Positions 47,513-59,009 are shown, counted from the first letter of the stretch. The stretch is DNA of 64,000 nucleotides from an uncultured Tenacibaculum sp. (GCA_947492185.1 CANLMR010000007.1:1-64000), one strand, 5' to 3'. Translations and numbers: made by a program. The notes: generated by a model from the sequence alone, not told the origin.

Positions 47513-47863
47513 ATGGCATTATCAAAACTTGAAAGAAGACAACGTATAAAGTATAGAATAAGAAAAGTTATTTCTGGTACAGCTGAAAAACCAAGGTTAT
47601 CAGTATTCAGAAGTAATAAGGAAATCTATGCTCAAATAGTAAATGATGTAGACGGTGTAACAATTGCAGCGGCTTCATCAAGAGATAAAGAAATTGCATC
47701 TGGTTCTAAAGCAGAAACTGCTGCAGCTGTAGGTAAAGCAATTGCTGAAAAAGCTGTAAAAGCAGGATTAGAAACTGTTGCTTTTGATAGAAATGGTTAC
47801 TTATACCATGGACGTGTGAAAGTATTAGCAGACGCTGCAAGAGAAGCTGGTTTAAAATTTTAA
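47513..47863 (+). CDS. rplR: 50S ribosomal protein L18
   Basis: A 116-residue 5S-rRNA-binding protein: [25 protein letters not shown]-like N-terminus (two blocks), ERAVKAG-like helix and [24 protein letters not shown] at the end. Standard place between rplF and rpsE. Confidence 0.98.
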   Translation: MALSKLERRQRIKYRIRKVISGTAEKPRLSVFRSNKEIYAQIVNDVDGVTIAAASSRDKEIASGSKAETAAAVGKAIAEKAVKAGLETVAFDRNGYLYHGRVKVLADAAREAGLKF

Positions 47864-47874
47864 GAAATTATATT

Positions 47875-48396
47875 ATGTTAGGATATAAAAACGTAGAAAG
47901 AGTAAAACCAAGCGGATTAGAGCTTGTTGACAAATTAGTAGGTGTTCAACGTGTTACTAAGGTTACTAAAGGAGGTAGAGCATTTGGTTTTTCTGCTATC
48001 GTAGTAGTAGGTGATAGTAACGGAGTAGTAGGGCACGGATTAGGGAAGTCTAAAGATGTATCATCAGCAATTGCAAAAGCAGTTGAAGATGCAAAGAAGA
48101 ATTTAGTTCGTATTCCACTTTTAAAAGGAACATTACCACACGAGCAAAAAGGTAAATTCGGAGGAGCAAAGGTGTTTTTAAAGCCAGCTTCAAACGGTAC
48201 TGGAGTTATTGCAGGTGGTGCGGTACGTGCCGTATTAGAATCTGTAGGAGTACATGACGTATTATCTAAATCTCAAGGATCATCTAACCCACATAACGTG
48301 GTAAAAGCAACATTTGATGCATTATTACAATTACGTAGTGCAGATACTATTGCTAGACAAAGAGGTATTTCATTAGAGAAAGTTTTTAACGGATAA
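47875..48396 (+). CDS. rpsE: 30S ribosomal protein S5
   Basis: A 173-residue S5 important for decoding accuracy: [40 protein letters not shown] and [20 protein letters not shown]. The spectinomycin-contact loop (VTKGGR) looks ordinary. Confidence 0.99.
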   Translation: MLGYKNVERVKPSGLELVDKLVGVQRVTKVTKGGRAFGFSAIVVVGDSNGVVGHGLGKSKDVSSAIAKAVEDAKKNLVRIPLLKGTLPHEQKGKFGGAKVFLKPASNGTGVIAGGAVRAVLESVGVHDVLSKSQGSSNPHNVVKATFDALLQLRSADTIARQRGISLEKVFNG

Positions 48397-48407
48397 ATTT
48401 TAAGACG

Positions 48408-48590
48408 ATGAGTAAAATTAGAGTTACACAAGTAAAAAGTCAAATCGGTCGCCTTAAAAATCAGAAAAGAACGTTAGAGGCGTTAGGATTACGTAAAATG
48501 AACCAAACTGTAGAGCATGATGCAACACCTACAGTTTTGGGTATGGTAAATAAAGTTCAACACTTAGTTTCTGTAGAAGAAATTAAATAA
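48408..48590 (+). CDS. rpmD: 50S ribosomal protein L30
   Basis: A 60-residue L30: IRVTQVKSQIGRLKNQKRTL and RKMNQTVEHDATPTVLGMVNKV. Small but fully canonical between rpsE and rplO. Confidence 0.97.
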   Translation: MSKIRVTQVKSQIGRLKNQKRTLEALGLRKMNQTVEHDATPTVLGMVNKVQHLVSVEEIK

Positions 48591-48603
48591 GAAGATAATA
48601 AAA

Positions 48604-49053
48604 ATGGGTTTACATAACTTAAAACCAGCTGCTGGATCTACAAAAAACGGGAAAAGAATTGCTCGTGGAGAAGGATCTGGTCATGGTGGTACCTCTACAA
48701 GAGGACATAAAGGAGCTAAATCTCGTTCAGGTTACTCTCGTAAAATCGGATTCGAAGGTGGTCAAATGCCACTTCAAAGACGTGTGCCTAAGTTTGGATT
48801 TACTAACATCAACCGTAAGGAATATGTTGGAATCAACTTAGATAAATTACAAGAGTTAGTAGATAACGGTAGAATTGCTGATACAGTTACTATGGACGTT
48901 TTAGTAGAAAACAGATTAGCACGTAAAAATGAACTTGTAAAGATCTTAGGACGTGGTGAGTTGAAAGCTAAATTAAATATAACTGTACACAAATTTACAG
49001 CTACAGCAAAAGCAGCTATTGAAGCAGCTGGAGGTGAAGCAGTAACTTTATAA
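48604..49053 (+). CDS. rplO: 50S ribosomal protein L15
   Basis: A 149-residue L15 with the glycine-rich, basic N-terminal extension (GSTKNGKRIARGEGSGHGGT, RGHKGAKSRSGYSRK) that threads into 23S rRNA and a globular C-terminal domain. 7 bases before secY. Confidence 0.99.
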   Translation: MGLHNLKPAAGSTKNGKRIARGEGSGHGGTSTRGHKGAKSRSGYSRKIGFEGGQMPLQRRVPKFGFTNINRKEYVGINLDKLQELVDNGRIADTVTMDVLVENRLARKNELVKILGRGELKAKLNITVHKFTATAKAAIEAAGGEAVTL

Positions 49054-49060
49054 ACTGTAA

Positions 49061-50386
49061 ATGATGAATTTTATAAATACTTTAAGAGACATTTTCAAAA
49101 TAGAAGAGTTAAAAGATAAATTACTTTTAACGATAGGTTTAATCGCTGTTTATCGTTTTATGGCTGCAGTTCCATTACCTGGAATTGATCCTACACAATT
49201 AGCAGCACTTAAAGATCAAGCCGGAGGTGGACTCTTAGGTTTATTAAATGCATTTACAGGTGGGGCATTTGCTAGAGCATCAGTTATGGCTCTTGGAATC
49301 ATGCCTTACATTTCTGCATCTATTGTGGTTCAATTAATGGGGATTGCAATTCCTTATTTACAAAAACTTCAAAAAGATGGAGAGAGTGGACGTAAGAAAA
49401 TTACACAAATTACACGTTGGTTAACAATATTAATTACATTAGTACAAGGACCAACTTATATCACAGCAATTAAAACTCAATTTGGATTGCCAGAGTCAGC
49501 TTTCTTAGTTGGAGGAGCAACATTTTGGGTGTCATCTATGATTTTACTTACAGCAGGGACAATCTTTGCTATGTGGTTAGGAGAAAGAATTACTGACAAA
49601 GGAGTTGGTAATGGTATTTCTTTATTAATTACTGTAGGAATTATCGCTAATTTCCCAGCAGCGTTTTTACAAGAGTTTATCTCAAAAACGACTAACGCTG
49701 GAGGTGGTGGAATAATGATGATTTTAATTGAAGTTTTAGTGTGGTTTGTCGTAATATTATTAACTGTGTTACTAGTAACTGCTGTTCGTAAAGTAGCAGT
49801 TCAATATGCTAGAAGAACAGCAATAGCAAACATTAAAGATGTTGAAGGTGCTAGACAGTATATTCCATTAAAATTAAACGCAGCAGGTGTAATGCCAATC
49901 ATTTTTGCTCAAGCAATTATGTTTTTACCTATGACTTTAGGTCAGAAATTCCCTGCATTAATAAGTTTAACTGATATTAATGGATTATGGTATAATGTAA
50001 TCTTTGCGGTATTAATTATAATTTTTAGTTATTTCTATACTGCAATTACAATTCCTACTAATAAAATGGCAGAAGATCTTAAAAGAAGTAATGGATTTGT
50101 TCCAGGTTTTAAACCAGGAGAGGAAACTGCAAATCATTTAGATTCAGTTTTATCTAAAATTACTTTCCCTGGATCTTTGTTTTTAGCTGCGTTATCAATT
50201 TTACCAGCTATTATAGTTCAATTTGGGGTAACTCAAAACTGGGCATTGTTCTACGGAGGAACGTCATTAATTATTATGGTAGGTGTTGCAATAGACACTA
50301 TTCAACAAATTAATTCATATTTATTAAACAGTCGTTATGATGGTTTAATGAAGACAGGTAACACAAATAGAAAATCATTAAAATAA
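49061..50386 (+). CDS. secY: Protein translocase subunit SecY
   Basis: A 441-residue inner-membrane channel with ten transmembrane segments, starting [27 protein letters not shown]. It has the lateral-gate and plug region [21 protein letters not shown] and the cytoplasmic loop [19 protein letters not shown]. It forms SecYEG with SecE and SecG encoded elsewhere. Cotranscribed with the ribosomal genes as in most bacteria. Confidence 0.99.
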   Translation: MMNFINTLRDIFKIEELKDKLLLTIGLIAVYRFMAAVPLPGIDPTQLAALKDQAGGGLLGLLNAFTGGAFARASVMALGIMPYISASIVVQLMGIAIPYLQKLQKDGESGRKKITQITRWLTILITLVQGPTYITAIKTQFGLPESAFLVGGATFWVSSMILLTAGTIFAMWLGERITDKGVGNGISLLITVGIIANFPAAFLQEFISKTTNAGGGGIMMILIEVLVWFVVILLTVLLVTAVRKVAVQYARRTAIANIKDVEGARQYIPLKLNAAGVMPIIFAQAIMFLPMTLGQKFPALISLTDINGLWYNVIFAVLIIIFSYFYTAITIPTNKMAEDLKRSNGFVPGFKPGEETANHLDSVLSKITFPGSLFLAALSILPAIIVQFGVTQNWALFYGGTSLIIMVGVAIDTIQQINSYLLNSRYDGLMKTGNTNRKSLK

Positions 50387-50390
50387 TAAT

Positions 50391-50606
50391 ATGGCTAAGC
50401 AACCAGCAATTCAACAAGATGGAACTATAACAGAAGCATTATCAAATGCAATGTTTCGTGTAGAATTAGAAAATGGACATATTGTTACGGCGCACATTTC
50501 AGGAAAAATGCGTATGCACTATATCAAACTTTTACCTGGAGATAAGGTGAAGTTAGAAATGAGCCCATATGATTTGACTAAAGCAAGAATTACTTACAGA
50601 TATTAA
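50391..50606 (+). CDS. infA: Translation initiation factor IF-1
   Basis: A 71-residue OB-fold protein that blocks the A site during initiation: [20 protein letters not shown] and [24 protein letters not shown]. It lies 4 bases after secY. Confidence 0.98.
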   Translation: MAKQPAIQQDGTITEALSNAMFRVELENGHIVTAHISGKMRMHYIKLLPGDKVKLEMSPYDLTKARITYRY

Positions 50607-50617
50607 AACACACACTG

Positions 50618-50734
50618 ATGAAAGTAAGAGCATCATTAAAGAAAAGAAGTGCCGACTGTAAAATTGTACGCAGAAAAGGCAGACTATACGTTATAAACAA
50701 AAAGAATCCTAGATTTAAACAAAGACAAGGTTAG
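50618..50734 (+). CDS. rpmJ: 50S ribosomal protein L36 (zinc-free type)
   Basis: Too short for the ORF track. 38 residues, [20 protein letters not shown] to NPRFKQRQG. Of the usual four zinc ligands (C-C-C-H) only one Cys remains (ADCK), so this is the zinc-independent form. It lies between infA and rpsM (2 bases before the latter). Confidence 0.95.
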   Translation: MKVRASLKKRSADCKIVRRKGRLYVINKKNPRFKQRQG

Positions 50735-50736
50735 TT

Positions 50737-51102
50737 ATGGCAAGAATCGCAGGTATAGATATTCCAAAGAATAAGAGAGGCGTAATCTCTTTAACATACA
50801 TCTTTGGTATAGGAAAAAGCAGAGCTAAAGATGTTTTAGCTGAAGCTAAAGTAGACGAAAACATAAAAGTTCAAGATTGGAACGATGATCAAATCGCAGC
50901 AATTCGTGAGCAAGTTGGTAATTTCACTATTGAGGGTGAATTACGTTCTGAAGTTCAGTTAAACATTAAACGTTTAATGGATATCGGTTGTCAAAGAGGA
51001 ATCCGTCACAGACTAGGATTACCTTTAAGAGGACAAAGAACTAAAAACAACTCTCGTACTAGAAAAGGTAAGAGAAAAACTGTAGCTAACAAGAAAAAAT
51101 AA
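50737..51102 (+). CDS. rpsM: 30S ribosomal protein S13
   Basis: A 121-residue S13 of the 30S head: [40 protein letters not shown] and the basic tail [18 protein letters not shown], which reaches P-site tRNA. Confidence 0.99.
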   Translation: MARIAGIDIPKNKRGVISLTYIFGIGKSRAKDVLAEAKVDENIKVQDWNDDQIAAIREQVGNFTIEGELRSEVQLNIKRLMDIGCQRGIRHRLGLPLRGQRTKNNSRTRKGKRKTVANKKK

Positions 51103-51135
51103 TCATTAGATTATTTTTACTAATAGTAAAGAATC

Positions 51136-51522
51136 ATGGCAAAATCGAAAGTAACAAAAAAACGTAAAGTTGTAATCGAGTCTACAGGTGAGGCGCATAT
51201 TACAGCATCGTTCAATAACATCATCATCTCTTTAACGAACAAAAAAGGAGACGTAATATCTTGGTCATCTGCCGGTAAAATGGGATTCAGAGGATCAAAG
51301 AAAAACACTCCTTACGCAGCTCAATTAGCTGCTGAAAACTGTGCTTCAGTTGCAAAAGAAGCTGGTTTACGTAAAGTAAAGGTGTATGTTAAAGGACCAG
51401 GTAACGGTAGAGAATCTGCAATCAGATCTATCCATAATACTGGAATCGAAGTAACAGAAATCATTGATGTTACTCCAATTCCTCACAATGGATGTCGTCC
51501 ACCTAAAAGAAGAAGAGTATAA
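51136..51522 (+). CDS. rpsK: 30S ribosomal protein S11
   Basis: A 128-residue platform protein: [41 protein letters not shown] and the terminal [18 protein letters not shown]. 33 bases after rpsM; the gap holds only a weak A/T hairpin. Confidence 0.99.
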   Translation: MAKSKVTKKRKVVIESTGEAHITASFNNIIISLTNKKGDVISWSSAGKMGFRGSKKNTPYAAQLAAENCASVAKEAGLRKVKVYVKGPGNGRESAIRSIHNTGIEVTEIIDVTPIPHNGCRPPKRRRV

Positions 51523-51538
51523 TAATTAATTTTTAACA

Positions 51539-51591
51539 AAGTGGGAATATAGATTGTCGAAGGAGTAAGCCTTAATTCACAATCCCCACTT
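51539..51591 (+). promoter_or_regulatory. Structured leader before rpsD
   Basis: AAGTGGG (51539-51545) pairs with CCCACTT (51585-51591), ATTGT (51553-51557) with ACAAT (51579-51583), and AAGG with CCTT in the core, so nearly the whole 81-base gap folds into one branched hairpin. S4 represses its own synthesis in E. coli and B. subtilis at different mRNA sites; a direct rpsD site here is inference. Confidence 0.55.
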
Positions 51592-51603
51592 AAATTTATA
51601 GAA

Positions 51604-52209
51604 ATGGCAAGATATACAGGACCAAAAACTAAGATTGCTCGTAAATTTGGCGAGGCAATTTTCGGAGATGATAAAAACTTCGAAAAAAGAAATTACCCTC
51701 CAGGACAACATGGAGTTGGTAAGAGAAGAGGAAAAAAATCTGAATATGCAATTCAGTTAATGGAAAAGCAAAAAGCTAAGTATACTTATGGTATCTTAGA
51801 GCGTCAATTCCGTAACTTATTTAAAAAAGCGCAAGCTTCAGGTGGTATTACAGGTGAGGTTTTATTACAATTATGTGAATCTCGTTTAGATAATACAGTA
51901 TTCCGTTTAGGAGTTGCTACTTCTCGTAGAGCTGCTCGTCAATTAGTTTCTCACCGTCACATTACTGTTAACGGAGATATCGTAAACATTCCATCATACA
52001 GATTAAAAGCTGGAGATGTAATTGCAGTAAGAGAAAAATCTAAATCTTTAGATGCAATTGAAAATGCTTTAGCTGCTAATAGTAGTGTATACGAATGGTT
52101 AAGCTGGAATGCTGATCAAAAATCTGGAACTTTTGTTAAAGTACCAGAAAGATTACAAATTCCAGAAAACATTAAGGAGCAGTTAATCGTAGAATTATAT
52201 TCTAAATAA
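51604..52209 (+). CDS. rpsD: 30S ribosomal protein S4
   Basis: A 201-residue S4 that nucleates 30S assembly: [31 protein letters not shown] and the S4 RNA-binding domain [22 protein letters not shown]. It lies in the alpha cluster between rpsK and rpoA and has hairpins on both sides. Confidence 0.99.
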   Translation: MARYTGPKTKIARKFGEAIFGDDKNFEKRNYPPGQHGVGKRRGKKSEYAIQLMEKQKAKYTYGILERQFRNLFKKAQASGGITGEVLLQLCESRLDNTVFRLGVATSRRAARQLVSHRHITVNGDIVNIPSYRLKAGDVIAVREKSKSLDAIENALAANSSVYEWLSWNADQKSGTFVKVPERLQIPENIKEQLIVELYSK

Positions 52210-52222
52210 TAAATTAATCATA

Positions 52223-52271
52223 TTGGTATTTAGCCAAAGGATCTATTCGTATTTCTTCAAACTTATAGATC
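52223..52271 (+). promoter_or_regulatory. Two hairpins before rpoA
   Basis: TTGG/CCAA (52223-52226 with 52234-52237) and a perfect 7-bp GATCTAT/ATAGATC stem (52240-52246 with 52265-52271) occupy the 98-base rpsD-rpoA gap. No T-run follows, so these are not terminators; they may be leader or processing structures. Confidence 0.45.
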
Positions 52272-52307
52272 GCGCAACTAAGTAACAATTAAAACGAAGA
52301 AACATAC

Positions 52308-53300
52308 ATGGCGATTTTAAATTTTCAAAAACCGGATAAAGTAATAATGATTGAATCTACTGATTTTTCAGGTAGATTTGAATTCAGACCGTTAGAACCA
52401 GGTTTTGGTTTAACAGTAGGAAATGCTTTACGAAGAGTATTATTATCATCTTTAGAAGGTTTTGCTATTACATCTTTAAGAATTGATGGTGTAGAGCATG
52501 AGTTTTCTACAATTACTGGAGTAGTTGAAGATGTAACTGAAATGATCTTAAACTTAAAACAAGTTCGTTTCAAAAAGCAAATTGAAGAATCTGATAGAGA
52601 AACGGTAACGATTGCTATATCAGGTCAAGAGCAATTAACTGCTGGAGATTTACAAAAATTCATTTCTGGATTTCAAGTGTTAAACCCAGAATTAGTTATC
52701 TGTAATATGGATAAGTCTGTTAAGATTAATGCAGAAATTACCATAGAAAAAGGTAGAGGGTTTGTGCCAGCTGAAGAAAATAAAAAATCAGGAGCACCAT
52801 TAGGAACTATTTTTACAGATTCAATCTTTACACCTATTAAAAATGTAAAGTACGCTGTAGAGAACTTCCGTGTTGAGCAAAAGACTGACTACGAAAAGTT
52901 AGTATTTGATATCGATACAGACGGTTCAATTAATCCTAAGGATGCATTAACAGAAGCTGCTAAGATTTTAATACACCACTTTATGTTATTCTCAGATGAG
53001 AGAATTACATTAGAGGCAGACGAAATCGCTCAAACAGAGTCGTATGATGAGGAATCATTACATATGCGTCAGTTATTAAAGACGAAATTAGTTGATATGG
53101 ACTTATCAGTTCGTGCTTTAAACTGTTTAAAAGCTGCTGAAGTTGATACGTTAGGAGACTTAGTGTCTTTTAATAAAGGAGATTTAATGAAGTTCAGAAA
53201 CTTTGGTAAAAAATCATTAACTGAATTAGAAGAGTTAGTGAATAATAAAGGTTTAAGTTTCGGAATGGATTTATCGAAATACAAATTAGATAGAGATTAA
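52308..53300 (+). CDS. rpoA: RNA polymerase alpha subunit
   Basis: A 330-residue alpha subunit. The N-terminal assembly domain includes [27 protein letters not shown] and [12 protein letters not shown]. The C-terminal DNA-binding domain starts around residue 255 and includes [21 protein letters not shown] and [18 protein letters not shown]. It contacts UP elements and activators. Confidence 0.99.
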   Translation: MAILNFQKPDKVIMIESTDFSGRFEFRPLEPGFGLTVGNALRRVLLSSLEGFAITSLRIDGVEHEFSTITGVVEDVTEMILNLKQVRFKKQIEESDRETVTIAISGQEQLTAGDLQKFISGFQVLNPELVICNMDKSVKINAEITIEKGRGFVPAEENKKSGAPLGTIFTDSIFTPIKNVKYAVENFRVEQKTDYEKLVFDIDTDGSINPKDALTEAAKILIHHFMLFSDERITLEADEIAQTESYDEESLHMRQLLKTKLVDMDLSVRALNCLKAAEVDTLGDLVSFNKGDLMKFRNFGKKSLTELEELVNNKGLSFGMDLSKYKLDRD

Positions 53301-53313
53301 TATTTAACTAGGT

Positions 53314-53355
53314 TATCATAATTTGCTCCTCAAGAGTGAGTAGAGCAAGATGATA
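53314..53355 (+). promoter_or_regulatory. Long hairpin before rplQ
   Basis: TATCAT and TTGCTC (53314-53328) pair with GAGCAA and ATGATA (53343-53355), interrupted only by a short bulge, and fill most of the rpoA-rplQ gap. The stem ends 18 bases before the rplQ ATG. No T-run follows. Confidence 0.5.
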
Positions 53356-53373
53356 GTCTAAAACTTAAAAGTC

Positions 53374-53871
53374 ATGAGACACGGTAAAAAAATAAACCAT
53401 TTAGGTAGAAAAACAGCACATAGAAAATCTATGTTAGCTAATATGGCTTGTTCTTTAATAGAGCACAAGCGAATTAACACTACTGAAGCGAAAGCAAAAG
53501 CTTTACGTAAGTATGTAGAGCCGTTAATTACAAAAGCTAAAGCTGATAACAATGCAACTGAGGAACAAAATACACACAATCGTCGTGTAGTATTTAGTTA
53601 CTTACGTAATAAATACGCAGTTACAGAATTATTCAAAGAAATTTCTGTGAAAGTTGCAGATAGACCAGGTGGATACGTTCGTATTATCAAATTAGGTAAT
53701 CGTCAAGGAGATAACGCGCCAATGGCAATGGTAGAATTAGTTGACTATAACGAGTTATATAATCCTAACGGCAAAAAAGCTAAGAAGACTACTCGTCGTA
53801 GTCGTCGTGGAGGAGCTAAGAAAGCTGCTGCCCCTGTAACTGATGTTGAAGCTTCACAAGAAGAAGAATAA
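53374..53871 (+). CDS. rplQ: 50S ribosomal protein L17
   Basis: A 165-residue L17 at the tunnel exit: [45 protein letters not shown] and [21 protein letters not shown]. It is longer than the ~120-residue E. coli form because of a basic then acidic tail ([22 protein letters not shown]), common in Bacteroidota. Last gene of the cluster. Confidence 0.99.
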   Translation: MRHGKKINHLGRKTAHRKSMLANMACSLIEHKRINTTEAKAKALRKYVEPLITKAKADNNATEEQNTHNRRVVFSYLRNKYAVTELFKEISVKVADRPGGYVRIIKLGNRQGDNAPMAMVELVDYNELYNPNGKKAKKTTRRSRRGGAKKAAAPVTDVEASQEEE

Positions 53872-53891
53872 ATGACAGTTTTATAAAATAT

Positions 53892-53928
53892 AAAAAAGGA
53901 TAAACAATTTAGTTTATCCTTTTTTTTT
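53892..53928 (+). terminator. Terminator of the ribosomal protein cluster
   Basis: AAAAAAGGATAAAC pairs with GTTTATCCTTTTTT, followed by more T's, 21 bases after the rplQ stop. Confidence 0.92.
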
Positions 53929-54047
53929 AAACTATTTTTGACAAATTTTTTAAATCATAAATATTTAGGTTATGAATCTTTAGATTGTTAAAGGATTGAT
54001 TTGTAGCTGAAACACCTGAAAATATTCAACAAAAACACAACAAACTA

Positions 54048-55154
54048 ATGAAATACACAACACGAAAAAAGGCACTAGTTTTACTTGCAGACGGTACAGT
54101 TTTTTACGGTAAATCTGTAGGAATTGAAGGTACTGTAACTGGAGAAATTTGCTTTAATACTGGTATGACAGGTTACCAAGAAATATTTACAGACCCATCA
54201 TATTTTGGCCAATTAATGGTTGCTACAAATGCTCATATTGGAAACTATGGAGTTAATGATGAGGAAATAGAATCTGAAGGAATTAAAATTTCAGGCTTAA
54301 TCTGTAGGAATTTTAGTTTTGAACATTCTAGAGTAGATTCTGATGGGAATTTAAAAGATTGGTTCGAAAAGCACAATCTTGTAGCAGTTTCAGATGTTGA
54401 TACACGTGCACTTGTATCTTATATTAGAGAGAATGGAGCTATGAATGCAATTATTACTACTGAAACTGATAACATTGAGGCGCTTAAAAAACAATTGTCT
54501 GAAGTTCCAAATATGGAAGGTTTAGAATTAGCTTCTCAAGTGTCTACAAAAGAACCATATTTTGTTGGAGATGAAAATGCTACATATAAAATTGCTGCTG
54601 TTGATATTGGAATAAAGAAAAACATCCTTAGAAATTTAGCGAAAAGAGATGCTTACATTAAAGTTTATCCTTACAATGCTAAGTTTGAAGAGTTAGAATC
54701 TTGGAATCCTGATGGGTATTTTATTTCTAATGGGCCTGGAGATCCAGAACCTTTAACAGAAGCACAAAATTTAGCGAAAGAAGTAATAGAGAGAGATTTA
54801 CCAATGTTCGGAATTTGCTTAGGTCATCAAGTAATCGCTTTAGCAAATGGGATTTCTACCTACAAAATGCATAATGGACATAGAGGAATTAATCACCCTG
54901 TAAAGAACTTAGTTACGGGTAAAGGAGAAATTACTTCACAAAATCATGGGTTTGCTATCAATAGAGAAGAAACTGAGGCACACGGAGATGTTGAAATTAC
55001 ACATGTACACTTAAATGATAATACCGTAGCTGGAATTAAAATGAAGAGTAAGAATGTATTTTCAGTACAATATCACCCAGAAGCTAGTCCTGGTCCACAC
55101 GATTCAGAATATTTATTTGATCAGTTTATAGAGAACATAAAATTGGCAAAATAA
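54048..55154 (+). CDS. carA: Carbamoyl-phosphate synthase small subunit (glutaminase)
   Basis: A 368-residue subunit that hydrolyses glutamine and passes ammonia to CarB for carbamoyl phosphate, the start of pyrimidine and arginine synthesis. The N-terminal CPSase_sm domain has LLADGTVFYGKSVGIEGTVT. The class I glutaminase has Cys257 in MFGICLGHQV and the His/Glu pair QYHPEAS near 343-345. carB is not next to it; eno follows instead, so the two subunits are encoded apart. Confidence 0.97.
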   Translation: MKYTTRKKALVLLADGTVFYGKSVGIEGTVTGEICFNTGMTGYQEIFTDPSYFGQLMVATNAHIGNYGVNDEEIESEGIKISGLICRNFSFEHSRVDSDGNLKDWFEKHNLVAVSDVDTRALVSYIRENGAMNAIITTETDNIEALKKQLSEVPNMEGLELASQVSTKEPYFVGDENATYKIAAVDIGIKKNILRNLAKRDAYIKVYPYNAKFEELESWNPDGYFISNGPGDPEPLTEAQNLAKEVIERDLPMFGICLGHQVIALANGISTYKMHNGHRGINHPVKNLVTGKGEITSQNHGFAINREETEAHGDVEITHVHLNDNTVAGIKMKSKNVFSVQYHPEASPGPHDSEYLFDQFIENIKLAK

Positions 55155-55224
55155 TCTATAAATACTGAAAACGATTTCGTAGAATTTACCTAAAAAATAA
55201 ACTAAAATACTGTAGCATTTGTAA

Positions 55225-56544
<1,320 letters not shown>

Positions 56545-56566
56545 TAAATCACGTTTAAATATTCTA

Positions 56567-56598
56567 TAAAAAATCTCGGTTTTCCGAGATTTTTTTAT
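56567..56598 (+). terminator. Terminator after eno
   Basis: AAAAAATCTCGG and CCGAGATTTTTTT form a stem with a TTTT loop, directly downstream of eno. Confidence 0.92.
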
Positions 56599-56745
56599 GG
56601 AATTCATTATCGAATTCTATAATTAGAGTATTACTAATAATTTTTCACAATTTTTTAAAGGGAAATCTCTTTAACAAAATTTCAAAAATGGATTTAAAAT
56701 GGTATCTTCGTGCATCATTTAAACATTTAAAAAACAAATAAAAAA

Positions 56746-58032
56746 ATGTCAGAAATAGCGAAACTACAAATTGGCGAAAATACATATGAGTTTCCTTTAG
56801 TAAAAGGTACTGAAAATGAAGTTGCAATAGATCTTAAAACGTTAAGAGGTGCTACAGGAGGTGTTATTACTGTAGATCCAGGTTTTAAAAATACAGGTTC
56901 TTGCCAAAGTGCTATTACATTTTTAAATGGAGAAGAAGGTGTTTTACGTTATAGAGGATATTCTATAGAAGAATTAGCTGAAAAAGCAGATTTTTTAGAA
57001 GTAGCTTACTTATTAATTTTTGGTGAATTACCGACTAAAGAGCAATTGGATAAGTTCTATAATGATATATTAGATGAAGCAATAGTAGATGACGATATTA
57101 AGAAGATAATTGATGCTTTTCCAAAGAATGCCCATCCAATGGGAGTATTATCATCATTAACTTCAGCATTAACAGCTTTTAATCCAACTTCTGTAAATGT
57201 AGATTCTGAAGAGGAAATGTATAATGCAATTGTTAAGATAATGGGTAAGTTCCCAGTCTTAGTTTCTTGGACAATGCGCAAATTAAAAGGTTTACCATTA
57301 GATTATGGTTCTAGAAAATTAGGTTATGTAGAGAATGTATTACATATGATGTTTAAAAAACCTAATGAAGATTACGAGCAAAATCCAATCTTAGTTAATG
57401 CATTAGATAAGTTATTAATCTTACATGCTGACCACGAGCAAAATTGTTCTACTTCAACAGTGAGAATTGTTGGTTCTTCTCATGCTGGATTATTCGCTTC
57501 ACTTTCTGCAGGTATTTCTGCTTTATGGGGACCATTACATGGAGGTGCTAACCAAGCAGTGTTAGAAATGTTAGAAGCAATTAAAGCTGATGGAGGAGAT
57601 ACTAAAAAATATATGGGTAAAGCTAAAGATAAAGAAGACCCGTTCCGTTTAATGGGATTCGGACACAGAGTTTATAAAAACTTTGATCCGCGTGCTAAGA
57701 TTATTAAAGTTGCCGCTGATGAGGTGTTAAATGATTTAGGTGTTGATGATCCTATCTTAGATGTTGCTAAAGGTTTAGAGCAAGAAGCTTTAAATGATGA
57801 GTACTTCGTAAAAAGAAGATTATATCCTAATGTAGATTTTTACTCTGGTATTATTTACAGAGCAATGGGAATCCCTGTTGAAATGTTTACTGTAATGTTC
57901 GCTTTAGGACGTTTACCAGGATGGATTGCTCAATGGAGAGAAATGCGTTTACGTAAAGAACCAATTGGACGCCCTCGCCAAGTCTATACAGGTGAAAATT
58001 TCCGCCCTTTTGTGGATATTAATAAAAGATAA
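56746..58032 (+). CDS. gltA: Citrate synthase (type II)
   Basis: A 428-residue TCA-cycle enzyme condensing oxaloacetate and acetyl-CoA. Catalytic His regions are visible in LHADHEQNCSTSTVRIVGSS and GPLHGGANQAVLEML, with FGHRVYKNFDPRA and the catalytic Asp in PNVDFYSGI. The N-terminal beta domain (QIGENTYEFPLVKG) marks the long, hexameric type typical of Gram-negatives. Confidence 0.97.
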   Translation: MSEIAKLQIGENTYEFPLVKGTENEVAIDLKTLRGATGGVITVDPGFKNTGSCQSAITFLNGEEGVLRYRGYSIEELAEKADFLEVAYLLIFGELPTKEQLDKFYNDILDEAIVDDDIKKIIDAFPKNAHPMGVLSSLTSALTAFNPTSVNVDSEEEMYNAIVKIMGKFPVLVSWTMRKLKGLPLDYGSRKLGYVENVLHMMFKKPNEDYEQNPILVNALDKLLILHADHEQNCSTSTVRIVGSSHAGLFASLSAGISALWGPLHGGANQAVLEMLEAIKADGGDTKKYMGKAKDKEDPFRLMGFGHRVYKNFDPRAKIIKVAADEVLNDLGVDDPILDVAKGLEQEALNDEYFVKRRLYPNVDFYSGIIYRAMGIPVEMFTVMFALGRLPGWIAQWREMRLRKEPIGRPRQVYTGENFRPFVDINKR

Positions 58033-58052
58033 ATTGAAATAAAACCATATAG

Positions 58053-58089
58053 TGTCATTCTGAATTAGTATCAGAATGACATTTTTTTT
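58053..58089 (+). terminator. Terminator after gltA
   Basis: TGTCATTCTGA and TCAGAATGACA with a 7-base loop, followed by eight T's. It ends just before the deiminase gene at 58095, which therefore needs its own promoter or readthrough. Confidence 0.9.
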
Positions 58090-58094
58090 GATGC

Positions 58095-59009
58095 ATGTTA
58101 CAACTCAACGTAAAAAACGAAACGACAAGGTTAAGGGCAGTGGTATTAGGTACTGCAGAAAGTAATGGCCCTGTTCCAAAAGTAGGAGATTGTTATGATC
58201 CTAAAAGTAAGCAGCATGTAATTGCTGGAACATATCCTAAAGAAGAAGATATGATTGCTGAAATGGAAGCTGTTGCAAATGTTTTTAGGAAGTATGATGT
58301 TCAGATTTTTAGACCAGAAATCATTCAAGATTATAATCAGATTTTTTCTAGAGATATAGCTTTTGTAATTGATGATAAGTTGGTTAAAGCGAACATTCTT
58401 CCTGATAGGAATAGAGAGTATGAAGCAATCCAACATGTTGTTTCACAAATTAATCCTGAAAATGTAATTGAACTTCCCGAAGAATGTCATGTTGAAGGAG
58501 GAGATGTTATGCCTTGGAATGACTATATTTTTATAGGTACATATTCAGGAAATGATTATTCAGATTATATTACTGCGAGAACAAATACAGATGCTGTAAT
58601 TGCTTTACAGGAATTGTTTCCAGATAAAACAGTTAAGGCTTTTGAATTGAGAAAATCTAATGAAGATCCAAAAGAAAATGCTTTACATTTAGATTGTTGT
58701 TTCCAACCTATAGGAAAAGATAAAGCAATACTTCATAAAAATGGATTTCTTGTGGAAAAGGAATATCAATGGTTAGTTGATTACTTTGGTGAAGAAAATA
58801 TTTTCGAAATTTCTAAAGAAGAAATGTATAACATGAATAGTAATGTTTTTTCTATTTCTGAAGAAGTAATTATATCAGAAAAAAACTTCACAAGATTAAA
58901 TACTTGGTTAAGAGAAAAAGGATTTACAGTAGAAGAAGTTCCATATGCTGAGATTGCAAAGCAAGAAGGATTATTAAGATGTTCTACATTACCATTAATA
59001 AGAGATTAG
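58095..59009 (+). CDS. Arginine deiminase / dimethylargininase-family hydrolase
   Basis: A 304-residue member of the guanidino-group-modifying (pentein) family. The active-site set is seen: Asp in FSRDIAFVID at about 85, HVEGGDV at 132-138, His198 in ALHLDCCF and the nucleophile Cys296 in LLRCSTLPL. Members hydrolyse arginine, methylated arginines or citrulline, or transfer amidino groups; the exact substrate cannot be fixed from sequence. The start at 58095 comes only 5 bases after the T-run of the gltA terminator, leaving almost no leader. No arc operon partners are present. Confidence 0.85.
   Translation: MLQLNVKNETTRLRAVVLGTAESNGPVPKVGDCYDPKSKQHVIAGTYPKEEDMIAEMEAVANVFRKYDVQIFRPEIIQDYNQIFSRDIAFVIDDKLVKANILPDRNREYEAIQHVVSQINPENVIELPEECHVEGGDVMPWNDYIFIGTYSGNDYSDYITARTNTDAVIALQELFPDKTVKAFELRKSNEDPKENALHLDCCFQPIGKDKAILHKNGFLVEKEYQWLVDYFGEENIFEISKEEMYNMNSNVFSISEEVIISEKNFTRLNTWLREKGFTVEEVPYAEIAKQEGLLRCSTLPLIRD

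Noticed and set aside
51097-51118. AAATAATC/GATTATTT hairpin with T's between rpsM and rpsK
   Set aside because: All A/T except one pair and overlaps the rpsM stop; too weak to call a terminator inside an operon.
54048-55154. carA without adjacent carB
   Set aside because: Split car genes are common in Bacteroidota and nothing here looks unusual.
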